DNA of 64,000 nucleotides from Hymenobacter sp. 5317J-9 (GTDB lineage: Bacteria; Bacteroidota; Bacteroidia; Cytophagales; Hymenobacteraceae). The DNA lies in assembly GCF_022921075.1 (NCBI RefSeq), contig NZ_CP095050.1, positions 2,170,001 through 2,234,000 of the forward strand. Direction: 5' to 3'. The position numbers were made by a program, and so were the translations under genes. Each line of letters starts with the position of its first letter. The stretch's first letter is position 1. The notes under the pieces were generated by a model. That model was not told where the DNA came from and searched no databases. It saw only the letters and a list, made by a program, of their open reading frames with translations. Positions 42,666 to 51,888 of this stretch are shown in pieces.

Positions 42666-44144
42666 ATGTTAAAAAAATCACTCGAGCTGCTGCGGGCTGA
42701 AGCGGCCGAAACGGGAGCTAACACTCTTAAACGCAGCCTCAACGGCATCAGCCTCATTGCCATCGGCATCGGCGTAATTATCGGAGCCGGTCTGTTTTCG
42801 CTCACGGGCATTGCCGCGGCCAACAACGCCGGGCCAGCCGTGACGCTCTCCTTCGTGGTGGCCGCCGTGGGCTGCGCCTTCTCGGCGCTGTGCTATGCCG
42901 AATTTGCGGCGCTGGTGCCCGTTTCGGGCAGCGCCTACACGTATTCGTACGCTACCATGGGCGAGCTGTTTGCCTGGATTATTGGCTGGGATTTGGTGCT
43001 CGAATACTCGGTGGGGGCGGCCACGGTGGCCATCAGCTGGTCGCAGTACCTCATCAAGTTTCTGGGAAAGTACGGGCTGCATATTCCGGCCCGGCTGGTG
43101 ATGTCGCCCTTTGAAAGCGCCAAGCTGGCCGATGGCTCCACCGTGAGCGGCTACGTGAACGTGCCGGCCATGCTCATTGTGCTGGCCATCACGGCCATCG
43201 TCACGCGCGGCACCAAAGGCTCGGCCTGGTTCAACGCCCTGGTGGTGGCCCTGAAGGTGGCCGTGGTGCTGGTGTTCATTGCGCTAGGCTGGCAATACAT
43301 CGACCCGGCCAATTACCAACCCTACATTCCCGCCAATACCGGCACGTTTGGCGAGTTCGGCCTGAGCGGCATTCTGCGCGGGGCGGGCGTCATCTTCTTC
43401 GTGTTCATCGGGTTCGACATTGTGGCCACCATGGCCCAGGAAACCAAGAACCCGCAGCGCAACATGCCCATCGGCATCCTCGGCTCGCTGGCGGTGTGCA
43501 CGGTGCTGTTCGTGCTGTTCGGCCACGTACTCACGGGCCTGGCCAACTACACCGAGTTCAAAAACAGCGCTGCGCCCGTGGCCATTGCCATCGAAAAAAC
43601 GCCGTACGCCTGGCTGTCGTCGGCTGTGATTCTGGCCATTCTGGTGGGCTACACCTCCGTGATTCTGGTCGATTTGCTGGGGCAGTCGCGGGTGTTCTTC
43701 TCGATGTCGAAGGACGGGCTGCTGCCGCCGGTGTTCTCGCGCCTGCACCCCACGTTCAACACGCCTGCGCAGTCAACGCTGCTGCTGGGCACCTTCATCG
43801 CGCTGTTTGCGGGCTTCGTGCCCATCTCGGTGGTGGGCGAGATGACGAGCATCGGCACGCTGCTGGCCTTCGTGATGGTTTGCCTCGGGGTAATGATTAT
43901 GCGCCGCACCAACCCCGACGCGCCGCGCTCCTTCCGCACGCCATGGGTGCCGCTGGTGCCCATTCTGGGCATTGTGGTGTGTCTCGTGATGATGGCCTCG
44001 CTGCCCTGGGAAACGTGGCTGCGCCTCATTGTGTGGCTGGCGCTGGGCATGCTCATCTACTTCGGCTACGGCAAGAAGCACAGCAAGCTTCGCCTGGCAC
44101 AGGGCGACGCGCCAATGCCGGCTAGTGCGTCGTCAGGCCGTTAG
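42666..44144 (+). CDS. APC-family amino-acid permease
   Basis: 492 aa from ATG 42666. About 12 TM helices; TM1 has the unwound GIGVIIGAGLFSLTG motif of APC transporters, and the middle carries the conserved FFVFIGFDIVATMAQETKNPQRN segment of the cationic-amino-acid (CAT/YfnA) branch. It should import an amino acid by proton symport. Being third in the SAM-riboswitch gene string, it may bring in cysteine, methionine or an S-modified amino acid; this is inference. Its last 23 bp overlap the convergent stress-protein gene. Confidence 0.9.
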   Translation: MLKKSLELLRAEAAETGANTLKRSLNGISLIAIGIGVIIGAGLFSLTGIAAANNAGPAVTLSFVVAAVGCAFSALCYAEFAALVPVSGSAYTYSYATMGELFAWIIGWDLVLEYSVGAATVAISWSQYLIKFLGKYGLHIPARLVMSPFESAKLADGSTVSGYVNVPAMLIVLAITAIVTRGTKGSAWFNALVVALKVAVVLVFIALGWQYIDPANYQPYIPANTGTFGEFGLSGILRGAGVIFFVFIGFDIVATMAQETKNPQRNMPIGILGSLAVCTVLFVLFGHVLTGLANYTEFKNSAAPVAIAIEKTPYAWLSSAVILAILVGYTSVILVDLLGQSRVFFSMSKDGLLPPVFSRLHPTFNTPAQSTLLLGTFIALFAGFVPISVVGEMTSIGTLLAFVMVCLGVMIMRRTNPDAPRSFRTPWVPLVPILGIVVCLVMMASLPWETWLRLIVWLALGMLIYFGYGKKHSKLRLAQGDAPMPASASSGR

Positions 44145-44586
44145 CATCCAGTTCGGCATCGTCGCGCACGCGGCTGAGGCTGCCTTCTAGGTCCACTATA
44201 TCGTCGGCGTCGCCCGCTGGCGCGGCCACCGCTTGCTTGTACACATCAACGGCGCCGTGCGCGTCTAAGACGTGGCGGGCGCGGTTTGCCTCCTCTTCGG
44301 TGGCGGCGCTCACGGTCACCACGGCGCTGTCGGCGCGGGCGGCGCTGATGTGGGCCTGGGCATCGGCGTTTTCGTTGCCGGCAAACAGGTCGGTAAAGAA
44401 GCGGATAAAACCCGTGCCCAGGGGTTCGGTGGGCGGGTCGGCTTCGGGCGTCAGGTGCGCGGCCCGCAGCGTGTCCTGCGTGGCCAGGTCCAGAGCAGCG
44501 CGCTGAAAACCAGCTGTCAGTAATTGTTCGACGGCGTGCTGCGCTTCGGTAGCGGAGCGGAATAAGCCTACAACGGTTCGGGCCAT
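44122..44586 (-). CDS. General-stress-protein-17M-like (YflT) domain protein
   Basis: 154 aa from ATG 44586. The N-terminus ARTVVGLFRSATEAQHAVEQLLTAGF is the general stress protein 17M/YflT domain (residues 1-105), with the second half ADSAVVTVSAATEEEANRARHVLDAHGAVDV. Members are small cytosolic stress proteins of unknown mechanism. The C-terminus is acidic. The 3' end overlaps the permease gene on the other strand by 23 bp, so the two transcripts are antisense at their ends. Confidence 0.82.
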   Translation of the reverse strand: MARTVVGLFRSATEAQHAVEQLLTAGFQRAALDLATQDTLRAAHLTPEADPPTEPLGTGFIRFFTDLFAGNENADAQAHISAARADSAVVTVSAATEEEANRARHVLDAHGAVDVYKQAVAAPAGDADDIVDLEGSLSRVRDDAELDANGLTTH

Positions 44587-44911
44587 GGGCGGAGGAGTGG
44601 GAAAGGAAGCTGCGGGGGCACGCCGAAGGGGCGGGCAGCGCCCGAAATTACGGAGCCTGGGCCGGTGGGTTGCCAGCGGCCCGTTTGGGCCGCTGGCCGC
44701 CAAGCGCCGCCGTTAGCGGGGCCATTCACCTGCGCGCCGTGCCTGTTGACCGGTCTGGGATGAGCCATTGAGCCAGCAAAAGGTGCCATTGGCATAAACT
44801 ACCCGTAGATGAAGACCACGCCTCAACGGTTCGGAATTATTTTTGCCGTCCCGCCTCGGTTTTGCGATGTCGTGGGCCTTTCCGACGGCATTTCACCCTA
44901 ATTTGAAATAG
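44587..44911. other. Divergent intergenic region with a strong hairpin
   Basis: 325 bp without a convincing gene. A perfect 10-bp stem CCAGCGGCCC (44673-44682) / GGGCCGCTGG (44687-44696) with a GTTT loop has no T run on either side. A plus-strand TAnnTTTG box (TATTTTTG, 44838-44845) serves the GAF gene. Confidence 0.6.
44838..44845 (+). promoter_or_regulatory. -7 box of the GAF-protein gene
   Basis: TATTTTTG, exact TAnnTTTG match, 66 bp before the ATG. Confidence 0.5.
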
Positions 44912-45634
44912 ATGGAAAGCTCCATTTTTCCTGGCCTGATTCCTTCTTACGAGCACCAGCGGCTGGCCGCTCTGCAGCCCTACCACGTGCTGGGAACGCC
45001 GGGGCAGGCGCTGTTCAACGATTTTGTGGGCGTCGTGGCCAAGCTTTTCGACATGCCCATTGCGTTGGTGAGCCTCGTGCGCGCCGCCGACGTGGTTTTT
45101 ATCGGCAACGCGGGCCTGCCCGAAGCGCTGGTGGTGGACCGCGAGGACAGCATGTGCTCCGTGGCCATTCTCAACGACGACATCACCGAATTTCGCGACA
45201 TCGCCGCCGAGCCCTGCAACTTGGTCAACCCTTACGTGGTGCAGCAGCTGCAGCTGGGCTTCTACGCCGGGCAGGCGTTGCGCGCGCCCGACGGCCTGGC
45301 CGTGGGTACTCTATGCGTCATCGACCGGCGGCCCCGTGAGCTTTCCGCGGTGGAGCAGGAACTACTCAAAGAACTCTCGCTGGTGGCCCAGGAGCTGCTG
45401 AGTCTGCAAGCCGCGCAGGCCGCCGACCCCGCGCTGGTGCCGGCGCTGCGCGCCCGCATCGACGGGCCGCTGCAGGAGTCGCTCACCCGCCTCAACACCC
45501 TGGCCGAGCTGCGCCAGTGGGAAGCGTCGGCCGACACCGAGGAAGCCCGTCGCTACAACGACTCGCGCCTAGAAGAAGCCCGCTACCTGGCCCGGACCTT
45601 GTTCCGCGAGCTGCAGGCCGTGCCAAGGCAGTAG
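44912..45634 (+). CDS. GAF-domain sensory protein
   Basis: 240 aa. Residues about 15-170 form a GAF domain of the kind fused to bacteriophytochromes and kinases (LFDMPIALVSLVRAADVVFIGNAG, DREDSMCSVAIL, LRAPDGLAVGTLCVIDRRPRELS). The rest is helical and charged with no kinase or cyclase domain, so it is a stand-alone sensor or scaffold. The cysteine in DSMCSVAI is common to this subfamily. Ligand unknown. Confidence 0.85.
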   Translation: MESSIFPGLIPSYEHQRLAALQPYHVLGTPGQALFNDFVGVVAKLFDMPIALVSLVRAADVVFIGNAGLPEALVVDREDSMCSVAILNDDITEFRDIAAEPCNLVNPYVVQQLQLGFYAGQALRAPDGLAVGTLCVIDRRPRELSAVEQELLKELSLVAQELLSLQAAQAADPALVPALRARIDGPLQESLTRLNTLAELRQWEASADTEEARRYNDSRLEEARYLARTLFRELQAVPRQ

Positions 45635-45699
45635 GGGCGGCGCCCGGGCCCGGCCGACCACCGACGCCACCGCGGTGGCAAAACGACCTTTTTGCGGTG

Positions 45700-45707
45700 T
45701 ATTTTTG
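45700..45707 (+). promoter_or_regulatory. -7 box of topB
   Basis: TATTTTTG, exact TAnnTTTG match, 55 bp before the topB start. Confidence 0.5.
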
Positions 45708-45762
45708 TTGATTCCGGACGCCGTCAACCCTTCGGCGCAGCCCTCCAATCAACCCGAATTCC

Positions 45763-48351
45763 GTGATAGTTTGCATTGCCGAAAAGCCCAGCGTCGCCCG
45801 TGAGATTGCCAACGTGCTGGGCGCCACCCGCCGCATGGACGGCTACCTGGAAGGCAACGGCTACCAGGTGACGTGGACCTTCGGCCACTTCTGCCAGCTG
45901 AAAGAGCCCGACGACTACCAGCCCGAGTGGAAGCGTTGGAGCCTGCACAACCTGCCCATGATTCCGGACCAGTTCGGCATCAAGCTCATGCGGCGCGACG
46001 CGGGCGTGGTCAGCCAGTTCAATACCATCAAGAAGCTGGTGGACGGGGCCACCGAAGTCATTAACTGCGGCGACGCCGGGCAGGAAGGGGAGGTGATTCA
46101 GCGCTGGGTGCTGATGGAGGCCAAGTGCCGCAAGCCCGTGAAGCGCCTCTGGATTTCGTCACTGACCGAGGAGGCCATCCGGCAGGGCTTTGCGAACCTG
46201 CGCGAGGCTAAGGAGTTCGACAGCCTCTACCAGGCCGGCAAGAGCCGCGCCGTGGGCGACTGGCTGCTGGGCCTGAACGCCACGCGCCTCTTTACCCTCA
46301 AATACACCACCTACCAGGACAAGCAGCTGCTGAGCATCGGGCGCGTGCAAACGCCCACGTTGGCCCTGCTGGTGGAGCGCTGGCACGAAATCCAGAACTT
46401 CAAGCCGGAGCCGTATTGGGTGCTGAAGACCGAATACCGAGGCACCCTCTTCAGCCACATGGCCGCGCCCGACAAAGCCAAGGACGCCGACGCCGCGCCC
46501 GATACCAAGAGCCGCCTGCGCGCCCTGGGTTACTTCGTGACCGAAGAAGAAGCCCGCGAAGCCCTCGAAGCCGTGCGCCCCGCCCCGCTGCGCGTGACCG
46601 ATGTGGAGATTAAGAAAGGCCGCGAATCCCCGCCGCGCCTCTTCGACCTGACCTCGCTGCAGGTGCAGTGCAACAACCAGCTGGGCCTTTCGGCCGAGGA
46701 CACGCTGAAAATTGTGCAGGCCCTGTACGAGAAGAAGGCTGTGAGCTACCCGCGCGTCGATACCACCTTCCTGCCCGACGACCAGTACCCGAAAATTCCC
46801 GGCATCCTGCGCGGCATTTCGGGCTACGAGGCGCTGACGGCCCCGCTGCTGGCCGCCAAGATTCCGAAAACGCCCAAAGTCTTCAACAACAACAAGGTGA
46901 CGGACCACCACGCCATCATTCCGACGGGCGCGGCCGGCCCCGGCGGCGGCATGGAAACCAGCGTCTACGACATCATCACGCGCCGCTTTATTGCCGCCTT
47001 TTACCCCGACTGCGAGGTGAGCAACACCACCGTGCTGGCCGAAGCCGCTGAGCGCCCCTTCCGCGTGCGCGGTCGCCAGATTCTGAACCCCGGCTGGCGC
47101 GTGGTGTACGGCGACCCAACCCAACAGGCCGCTCCTAAACCGGCCCCCGCGCCTGGGGCCGCCGGCGCGGCTGCCGAAGCCGACGATGACGCCGTCTCCA
47201 CGGTGTTGCCCAACTTCGTGAAGGGCGAAAGCGGCCCGCACGAGCCGCGCCTCGACAGCAAAATGACCCAGCCGCCCAAAGACTACACCGAGGCCACGCT
47301 GCTGCGCGGCATGGAAACGGCGGGCCGCAACATCGACGACGAGGAGCTGCGCCAGGCCATGAAGGAAAACGGCATCGGCCGCCCCAGCACCCGCGCTGCC
47401 ATCATCGAAACGCTGTTCAAGCGCAACTACATCCGGCGCGAAAAGAAGCGCATCGTACCCACGCCCACCGGGGTGGAGCTCATCGGCCTCATCCGCAACC
47501 CGACCCTAAAATCGGCGGAGCTCACGGGCCAGTGGGAGCACAAGCTGCGCCAGATTGAGCGCGGTGAGCTGTCGTCGGAAGGCTTTTTGGGCGAATTGTC
47601 GGGGCTGGTGAAGGAGATGGTGGCCGAAGTGAAAAACGACGGCCGCGGCCGCATGGTGACCTCGGGCAGCGCCGAGCTGGCGGTGCAGGCCGCCCAGAAC
47701 GGCGGCGCGGCTGCCAGCAGCAAAGTGCCCGCCGGCATGACCGGCAGCCGCCCCACCAAGGCCGGCGGCCCGGCCACGCTGCCCGGCGCCAACGGCCTGG
47801 GCTACTGCCCGGCCTGCAAAACCGGCCACGTGGTGCGCGGCAAAACGGCTTTCGGCTGCGTGCGCTTCCGCGAAGGCTGCACCTTCCGGCTGCCCACCGA
47901 AGTGCACGGCAAAAAGCTCAGCGACCCGCAGGTGAAAGCCCTGCTGGCCAAAGGCCGCACGCCGGTGATGAAAGGCTTTGTGGGGGCCGAGGGCCAGAAG
48001 TTCGATGCTGCTATCGGGCTCGATACCAGCTTCCAGCCCATGCTGCTGCAAGTGGCCGAAGCCAAGCCCGGCGCCGCGCCCGATTCAGGTCTGATTCCGT
48101 GCCCGGTGTGCAAGCTCGGCACCATGCTCAAGGGCAAGGCGGCCTACGGCTGCTCGCGATTCCGCGAAGACTGTCAGTTCCGGGTGGCCTTCGAGTGGGG
48201 CGGCAAGCAGCTCACCGAAACCCAGCTCAAGCAGCTGCTGCGCAAGGGCGAAACCAGCGTCATCAAAGGTTTTATTTCCAGCAAAACCGGCAAGAAATAC
48301 GACGCCGCGCTGAAAGTGGAAGACGGGCGCGTGGTGCCGGTGTTTGGGTAG
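45763..48351 (+). CDS. topB: DNA topoisomerase III
   Basis: 862 aa, GTG start at 45763 giving VCIAEKPSVAREIA, the family's Toprim start. Type IA enzyme that decatenates and relaxes negatively supercoiled DNA. Toprim (1-150) has the acidic GDAGQEGEV; the catalytic Tyr lies in AVSYPRVDTTFLP near residue 329; SIGRVQTPTLALLVE is also typical. An Ala/Pro-rich linker is seen near 465-480. Two C-terminal zinc-type repeats begin CPACKTGHVVRG (about 682) and CPVCKLGTMLKG (about 780). Longer than E. coli TopB (653 aa) because of these repeats. Confidence 0.95.
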   Translation: MIVCIAEKPSVAREIANVLGATRRMDGYLEGNGYQVTWTFGHFCQLKEPDDYQPEWKRWSLHNLPMIPDQFGIKLMRRDAGVVSQFNTIKKLVDGATEVINCGDAGQEGEVIQRWVLMEAKCRKPVKRLWISSLTEEAIRQGFANLREAKEFDSLYQAGKSRAVGDWLLGLNATRLFTLKYTTYQDKQLLSIGRVQTPTLALLVERWHEIQNFKPEPYWVLKTEYRGTLFSHMAAPDKAKDADAAPDTKSRLRALGYFVTEEEAREALEAVRPAPLRVTDVEIKKGRESPPRLFDLTSLQVQCNNQLGLSAEDTLKIVQALYEKKAVSYPRVDTTFLPDDQYPKIPGILRGISGYEALTAPLLAAKIPKTPKVFNNNKVTDHHAIIPTGAAGPGGGMETSVYDIITRRFIAAFYPDCEVSNTTVLAEAAERPFRVRGRQILNPGWRVVYGDPTQQAAPKPAPAPGAAGAAAEADDDAVSTVLPNFVKGESGPHEPRLDSKMTQPPKDYTEATLLRGMETAGRNIDDEELRQAMKENGIGRPSTRAAIIETLFKRNYIRREKKRIVPTPTGVELIGLIRNPTLKSAELTGQWEHKLRQIERGELSSEGFLGELSGLVKEMVAEVKNDGRGRMVTSGSAELAVQAAQNGGAAASSKVPAGMTGSRPTKAGGPATLPGANGLGYCPACKTGHVVRGKTAFGCVRFREGCTFRLPTEVHGKKLSDPQVKALLAKGRTPVMKGFVGAEGQKFDAAIGLDTSFQPMLLQVAEAKPGAAPDSGLIPCPVCKLGTMLKGKAAYGCSRFREDCQFRVAFEWGGKQLTETQLKQLLRKGETSVIKGFISSKTGKKYDAALKVEDGRVVPVFG

Positions 48352-48420
48352 TCCTCGATGCGAGAACCCGGTCTGCTATATTGGTCTGGTGGCGGCCCTT
48401 GAATGGAGCCCATTTGCCTG

Positions 48421-48888
48421 ATGACATCTTCAGATTTCGTTTTTCGCTGGTACCGCGCTGCCGATGAGGCTGCCGTGATGGCGCTATTCCGCAGCAACAT
48501 TGCTCCGTATTTTCTCGACTCGGAAGCCTCTGACCTTTGCAACTTCTTGCGGCAAGAGCCAGGGGCGTATTTCGTGGCCGAGTGGCGGGCAGGAACTGCG
48601 CTGGCAGGCCAGCTGGCAGCGGCCGGCGGCTACGCCCTGAATAATCCCCACGCCGTGCTTACCTGGGGTATGGTAGACCGAAGCCTGCACGGGCAGGGGG
48701 TGGGCCGCGCATTCACGCAGTTTCGCATTGCTGCCTGCCGGCAAGCATTTCCGGGCCGGGCCATTGAAATCAATACCTCGCAGCACACAGCGGAATTCTA
48801 TGAAAAGTTGGGCTTCCGCACCTTAGCTGTAGAGGTCGGCGGTTGGGGACCTGGCCTCGACAATGTGCATATGCTGCTCCCGGCCTGA
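48421..48888 (+). CDS. GNAT-family N-acetyltransferase
   Basis: 155 aa from ATG 48421 (ATG 48403 is also in frame). GNAT fold: acetyl-CoA loop in VDRSLHGQGVGRAFTQFRI (Q/R-x-x-G-x-G/A type) and the late motif TAEFYEKLGFRTL. Acetyl acceptor unknown. Stand-alone gene between topB and the convergent DinB gene. Confidence 0.88.
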   Translation: MTSSDFVFRWYRAADEAAVMALFRSNIAPYFLDSEASDLCNFLRQEPGAYFVAEWRAGTALAGQLAAAGGYALNNPHAVLTWGMVDRSLHGQGVGRAFTQFRIAACRQAFPGRAIEINTSQHTAEFYEKLGFRTLAVEVGGWGPGLDNVHMLLPA

Positions 48889-48917
48889 TTCCCGTAGAGT
48901 TGTCGAAGGCGCTTACC

Positions 48918-49478
48918 TCAAGTGGCTAGCTCGGTGCGTAGCGCAGCCTGCACGCGTTGTGCCTGTTGCACGTGCCGCTGCTGATGAACTACCACAAACT
49001 CCAAGGCTTCGCCCAAACGCAGCTTCAACAGCCGAAAAAACTCAACGGGCACCACCCGTCGGTTAAGGTCGGCTTTGGCGGCTTGGCCTAGCAGGGCCAG
49101 GAGGCGAGCCTGGTGTTGGTCGAATTCGGTGAGTACTTCGTTGCCCAACTGGCTCCCCAACGGGTTCAGGCGCGTAAGGGTGCTGCTTTTTTTGCCGTTG
49201 GTGGGCCGCATCATTTCCACCGATTTGCGACCCAGCCACGAGTATCTCACTTCGGTAGTTGACGCGGCACCGGGCTGGGCCAAGGCCTTCGCAAAAGCGG
49301 CATTGTAGTAGCGGCTGTACCGGTTCAGGTGCTCCACGCATTCGAGCATGCTCCAACTGGAAGGAGCTACCCGCTGGTTGAGCAGCACGGCATCGAGCGG
49401 GGCGAATTCGGTCTGGACCGTATTGCGCATTTCGGTCACAGCGGCTTCGAGAGCAGCGAGGAAAGGGGCAGGTTTCAT
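48918..49478 (-). CDS. DinB-family protein
   Basis: 186 aa from ATG 49478. Four-helix bundle of the DinB/YfiT type, often a metal-dependent thiol S-transferase fold. Candidate metal His residues are in LECVEHLNRYSRYY (helix 2) and EFVVVHQQRHVQQAQRV (C-terminal helix). Typical length. Substrate unknown. Followed upstream by a Crp/Fnr gene on the same strand. Confidence 0.85.
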   Translation of the reverse strand: MKPAPFLAALEAAVTEMRNTVQTEFAPLDAVLLNQRVAPSSWSMLECVEHLNRYSRYYNAAFAKALAQPGAASTTEVRYSWLGRKSVEMMRPTNGKKSSTLTRLNPLGSQLGNEVLTEFDQHQARLLALLGQAAKADLNRRVVPVEFFRLLKLRLGEALEFVVVHQQRHVQQAQRVQAALRTELAT

Positions 49479-49562
49479 CAGGGGTGGAGTGCAGAAAAAG
49501 GTGATTGAGTGGTGCAAAGTTCTGCCCATCAATCACTGCCAAACCTTGATTGCCGTCAAGAT

Positions 49563-50141
49563 TTACCGCAGCCGGCTCAGGGTCTCGGGCGTCATGCGCA
49601 GATAGGAAGCGAGGTATTTGCGCGGGACGAGTTGAAAAATATGGGGGCTCCGCCGTCGCAGGCGGGCCAGCCGTTGCGCCGGCTCGGGCAGCAGCAGGTC
49701 AATTTCGTGCTCCATGCGGCCAACCAGTGCCTTTTCAAGCTCCAACCGCCAGAACCGGGCTAGGGCAGGGCTTTGTTCCAGGAAGTCCATAAAGTCTGTT
49801 CGCCCAATGGCAAGCAGTTCGCTTTGCCGCAGTGCCTGTATAGCGTATTCGGATGCGGCTCCGGTGGCAAACGATGGAAATGAGCACAGCAGTGAGTTGG
49901 CGTGGCCAAATCCCACGCAGGTTTCCTCGCCGGGCGCGGTGGGGAAGTAAATGCGCAGCAGTCCGTGCCGCACAAAGCACAGCCGCTGCTCTGTTTGGCC
50001 GGGCTGCACCAAAAAATCACCACGCCGCAATAAAATTGGCTGGTCCCAGCGCCTGGCGAAATTGGCCACTTCTTCAGTGGTTAAACTAGGAATCTGGCTC
50101 AGCAGAGCCGTAAGCAGGGAATGAGCAGTAGGAACAGGCAT
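49563..50141 (-). CDS. Crp/Fnr-family transcriptional regulator
   Basis: 192 aa from ATG 50141. N-terminal cyclic-nucleotide-binding-like beta roll (LLRRGDFLVQPGQTEQRLCFVRHGLLRIYF, near 33-70), long dimer helix, and a C-terminal HTH (VPRKYLASYLRMTPETLSRLR). No Fnr-type Fe-S cysteines. Such short Crp-like proteins are numerous in Bacteroidota; target genes unknown, though the adjacent DinB gene is the usual candidate. Confidence 0.88.
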   Translation of the reverse strand: MPVPTAHSLLTALLSQIPSLTTEEVANFARRWDQPILLRRGDFLVQPGQTEQRLCFVRHGLLRIYFPTAPGEETCVGFGHANSLLCSFPSFATGAASEYAIQALRQSELLAIGRTDFMDFLEQSPALARFWRLELEKALVGRMEHEIDLLLPEPAQRLARLRRRSPHIFQLVPRKYLASYLRMTPETLSRLR

Positions 50142-50245
50142 ACGACGCAAAGTTCTAATGCGCTGTGACATAATAATGCCGGCGCCCATCCTCGCCCCGG
50201 CTGTGCTACCGTAGCCTGCGGCTGCCTTGTGCGGTAAGCGCCCTG

Positions 50246-51730
50246 CTATTTGGTGCTCATTGGGGCGTTTGCCCTGTACCGCACAATATTCTTCACCATG
50301 CCTTTGAAAATGATGCCGTGGAAAGGCAGCACCGAATACCAGTACAGGCGCCCGGCCAGGCCGCGCGGCCGGTAGGCGGCCAGCTGCTCCAGGGCGTTAG
50401 TGCCGTCTTCTTGGTCCACGATGCGGAACTGCAGCCAGGCCTCGCCGGGCAGCTTCATCTCGGCGTAGAGCAACAGGCGGCGGCCGGCCTTGTCGGCCAC
50501 CAGCACGCGCCAGAAGTCGAGCGGGTCGCCGGCCCGCAGGCGCGAGGGCGAGCGGCGGCCGCGGCGCAGGCCCGGGCCACCCACGGCCTTGTCCATCAGC
50601 CCCCGAATCTGCCAGAGCCAGTCGGTTTTGTACCAGCCCCGGTCGCCGCCAATGCGCCAGATGTTGTCGAGCACCTCCGCCACCGGCCGGGTGAAAGGCA
50701 TAAACTGGCGGTCGAAAAACATGCCGTTCTTGGGGATTTGAATGGCGTCCATGTAGTTCTGGCGCATGGTGCCTGAGCTGATGGCGTCGCTCCAGGAGCT
50801 CACCACTTCGTTCTGCTCGATGCGCTGAAACGCCAGGGCCAGGGCGGCCCGGTAGCTCATGCACTCGTGCGGAATCACGGCCGCAATGCTCCAGGTGAGG
50901 TCGCACACGGTGTCGTTTTTGAGGCTTTCGACTAGGCTTTGGGCCAATGAAAACGTGGTGCTCGTGACCAGGTACAGCCACCACGAGGAAAGCCGCGGCG
51001 TGAGCACGGGCACGGTCACTATCCAGCGCCGGTAGCCGCGCTCAGCGGCCAGGCCCAGCAGCATCTCGCGGTACGTCAGCACGTCGGGCCCGCCAATGTC
51101 GAAGGCTTGGCCCAAGCAGGCCGGGTTGTCGAGCACGGCCGTGAGGTAAAACATGACGTCGCGAATGCCGATGGGCTGGCAGCGCGAGTTCAGCCAGCGC
51201 GGCGTCACCATCACGGGCAGCTTTTCCACCAAGTCCCGAATGATTTCGAACGACGCCGAGCCCGAGCCGATGATGATGCTGGCGCGCAGCACGGTGAGTT
51301 GGGCTTTCTCGGCCTTGGCCAGCACCTTCTCCACCGCAAAGCGCGAGCGCAAGTGTACGCTCAGGCCGTGGTCGTTGGTAATGCCCGAAAGGTAAATGAC
51401 CTGCCGGGCGGCGGTGGTATTGAGGTACTGCGTGAAATGGTGGGCCGACTGCTGCTCCAGTTGAAAGAAGTTCTCGCTGCCGCCGCTCATGGAGTGCACC
51501 AGGTAGTAAGCGGCGTCGATGTCGGTGGGCACGTCGGCCAGGGTGTCGGGTTTCAGCAGGTCGCCCTGGGCCACGCTCACGCGGGCCTGCAGGGCCTCGG
51601 GCATATTTTCGGGCAGCGAAAAGCGCCGGGCGTCGCGCACCAGGCATACCACGTCGTGGCCCGCGGTGGCCAGCAGCGGCAGCAGGCGCTGGCCAATGTA
51701 GCCGGTGGCGCCGGTGAGCAGGATTTTCAT
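50246..51730 (-). CDS. SDR-family oxidoreductase with DUF2867 domain
   Basis: 494 aa from ATG 51730. Atypical SDR: Rossmann motif TGATGYIGQRLLPLL at about 5-19, then VIYLSGITND and RSRFAVEKVLAKA (extended-SDR like). The C-terminal 170 residues are DUF2867, a SRPBCC-like hydrophobic pocket domain (for example RLRAGDPLDFWRVLVADKAGRRLLL, GRLYWYSVLPFHGIIF). This two-domain protein is widespread (YbjT-like) and of unknown substrate, possibly an envelope lipid or quinone. Confidence 0.86.
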   Translation of the reverse strand: MKILLTGATGYIGQRLLPLLATAGHDVVCLVRDARRFSLPENMPEALQARVSVAQGDLLKPDTLADVPTDIDAAYYLVHSMSGGSENFFQLEQQSAHHFTQYLNTTAARQVIYLSGITNDHGLSVHLRSRFAVEKVLAKAEKAQLTVLRASIIIGSGSASFEIIRDLVEKLPVMVTPRWLNSRCQPIGIRDVMFYLTAVLDNPACLGQAFDIGGPDVLTYREMLLGLAAERGYRRWIVTVPVLTPRLSSWWLYLVTSTTFSLAQSLVESLKNDTVCDLTWSIAAVIPHECMSYRAALALAFQRIEQNEVVSSWSDAISSGTMRQNYMDAIQIPKNGMFFDRQFMPFTRPVAEVLDNIWRIGGDRGWYKTDWLWQIRGLMDKAVGGPGLRRGRRSPSRLRAGDPLDFWRVLVADKAGRRLLLYAEMKLPGEAWLQFRIVDQEDGTNALEQLAAYRPRGLAGRLYWYSVLPFHGIIFKGMVKNIVRYRANAPMSTK

Positions 51731-51888
51731 AAGGCGAAGGGCAAGCGGAGTGAGATGCAGCAAGCGGGGGCGTCGGCCCAACCAACCGTTCTTTTAGCTG
51801 AACGGCAGAAAGGCCAGCTTGTTCGGCCCCCCGGCGGCAACAGGAGCAACCCCTGCATCCTCAGCACTTAATCGGCATCTTTGCGCGC

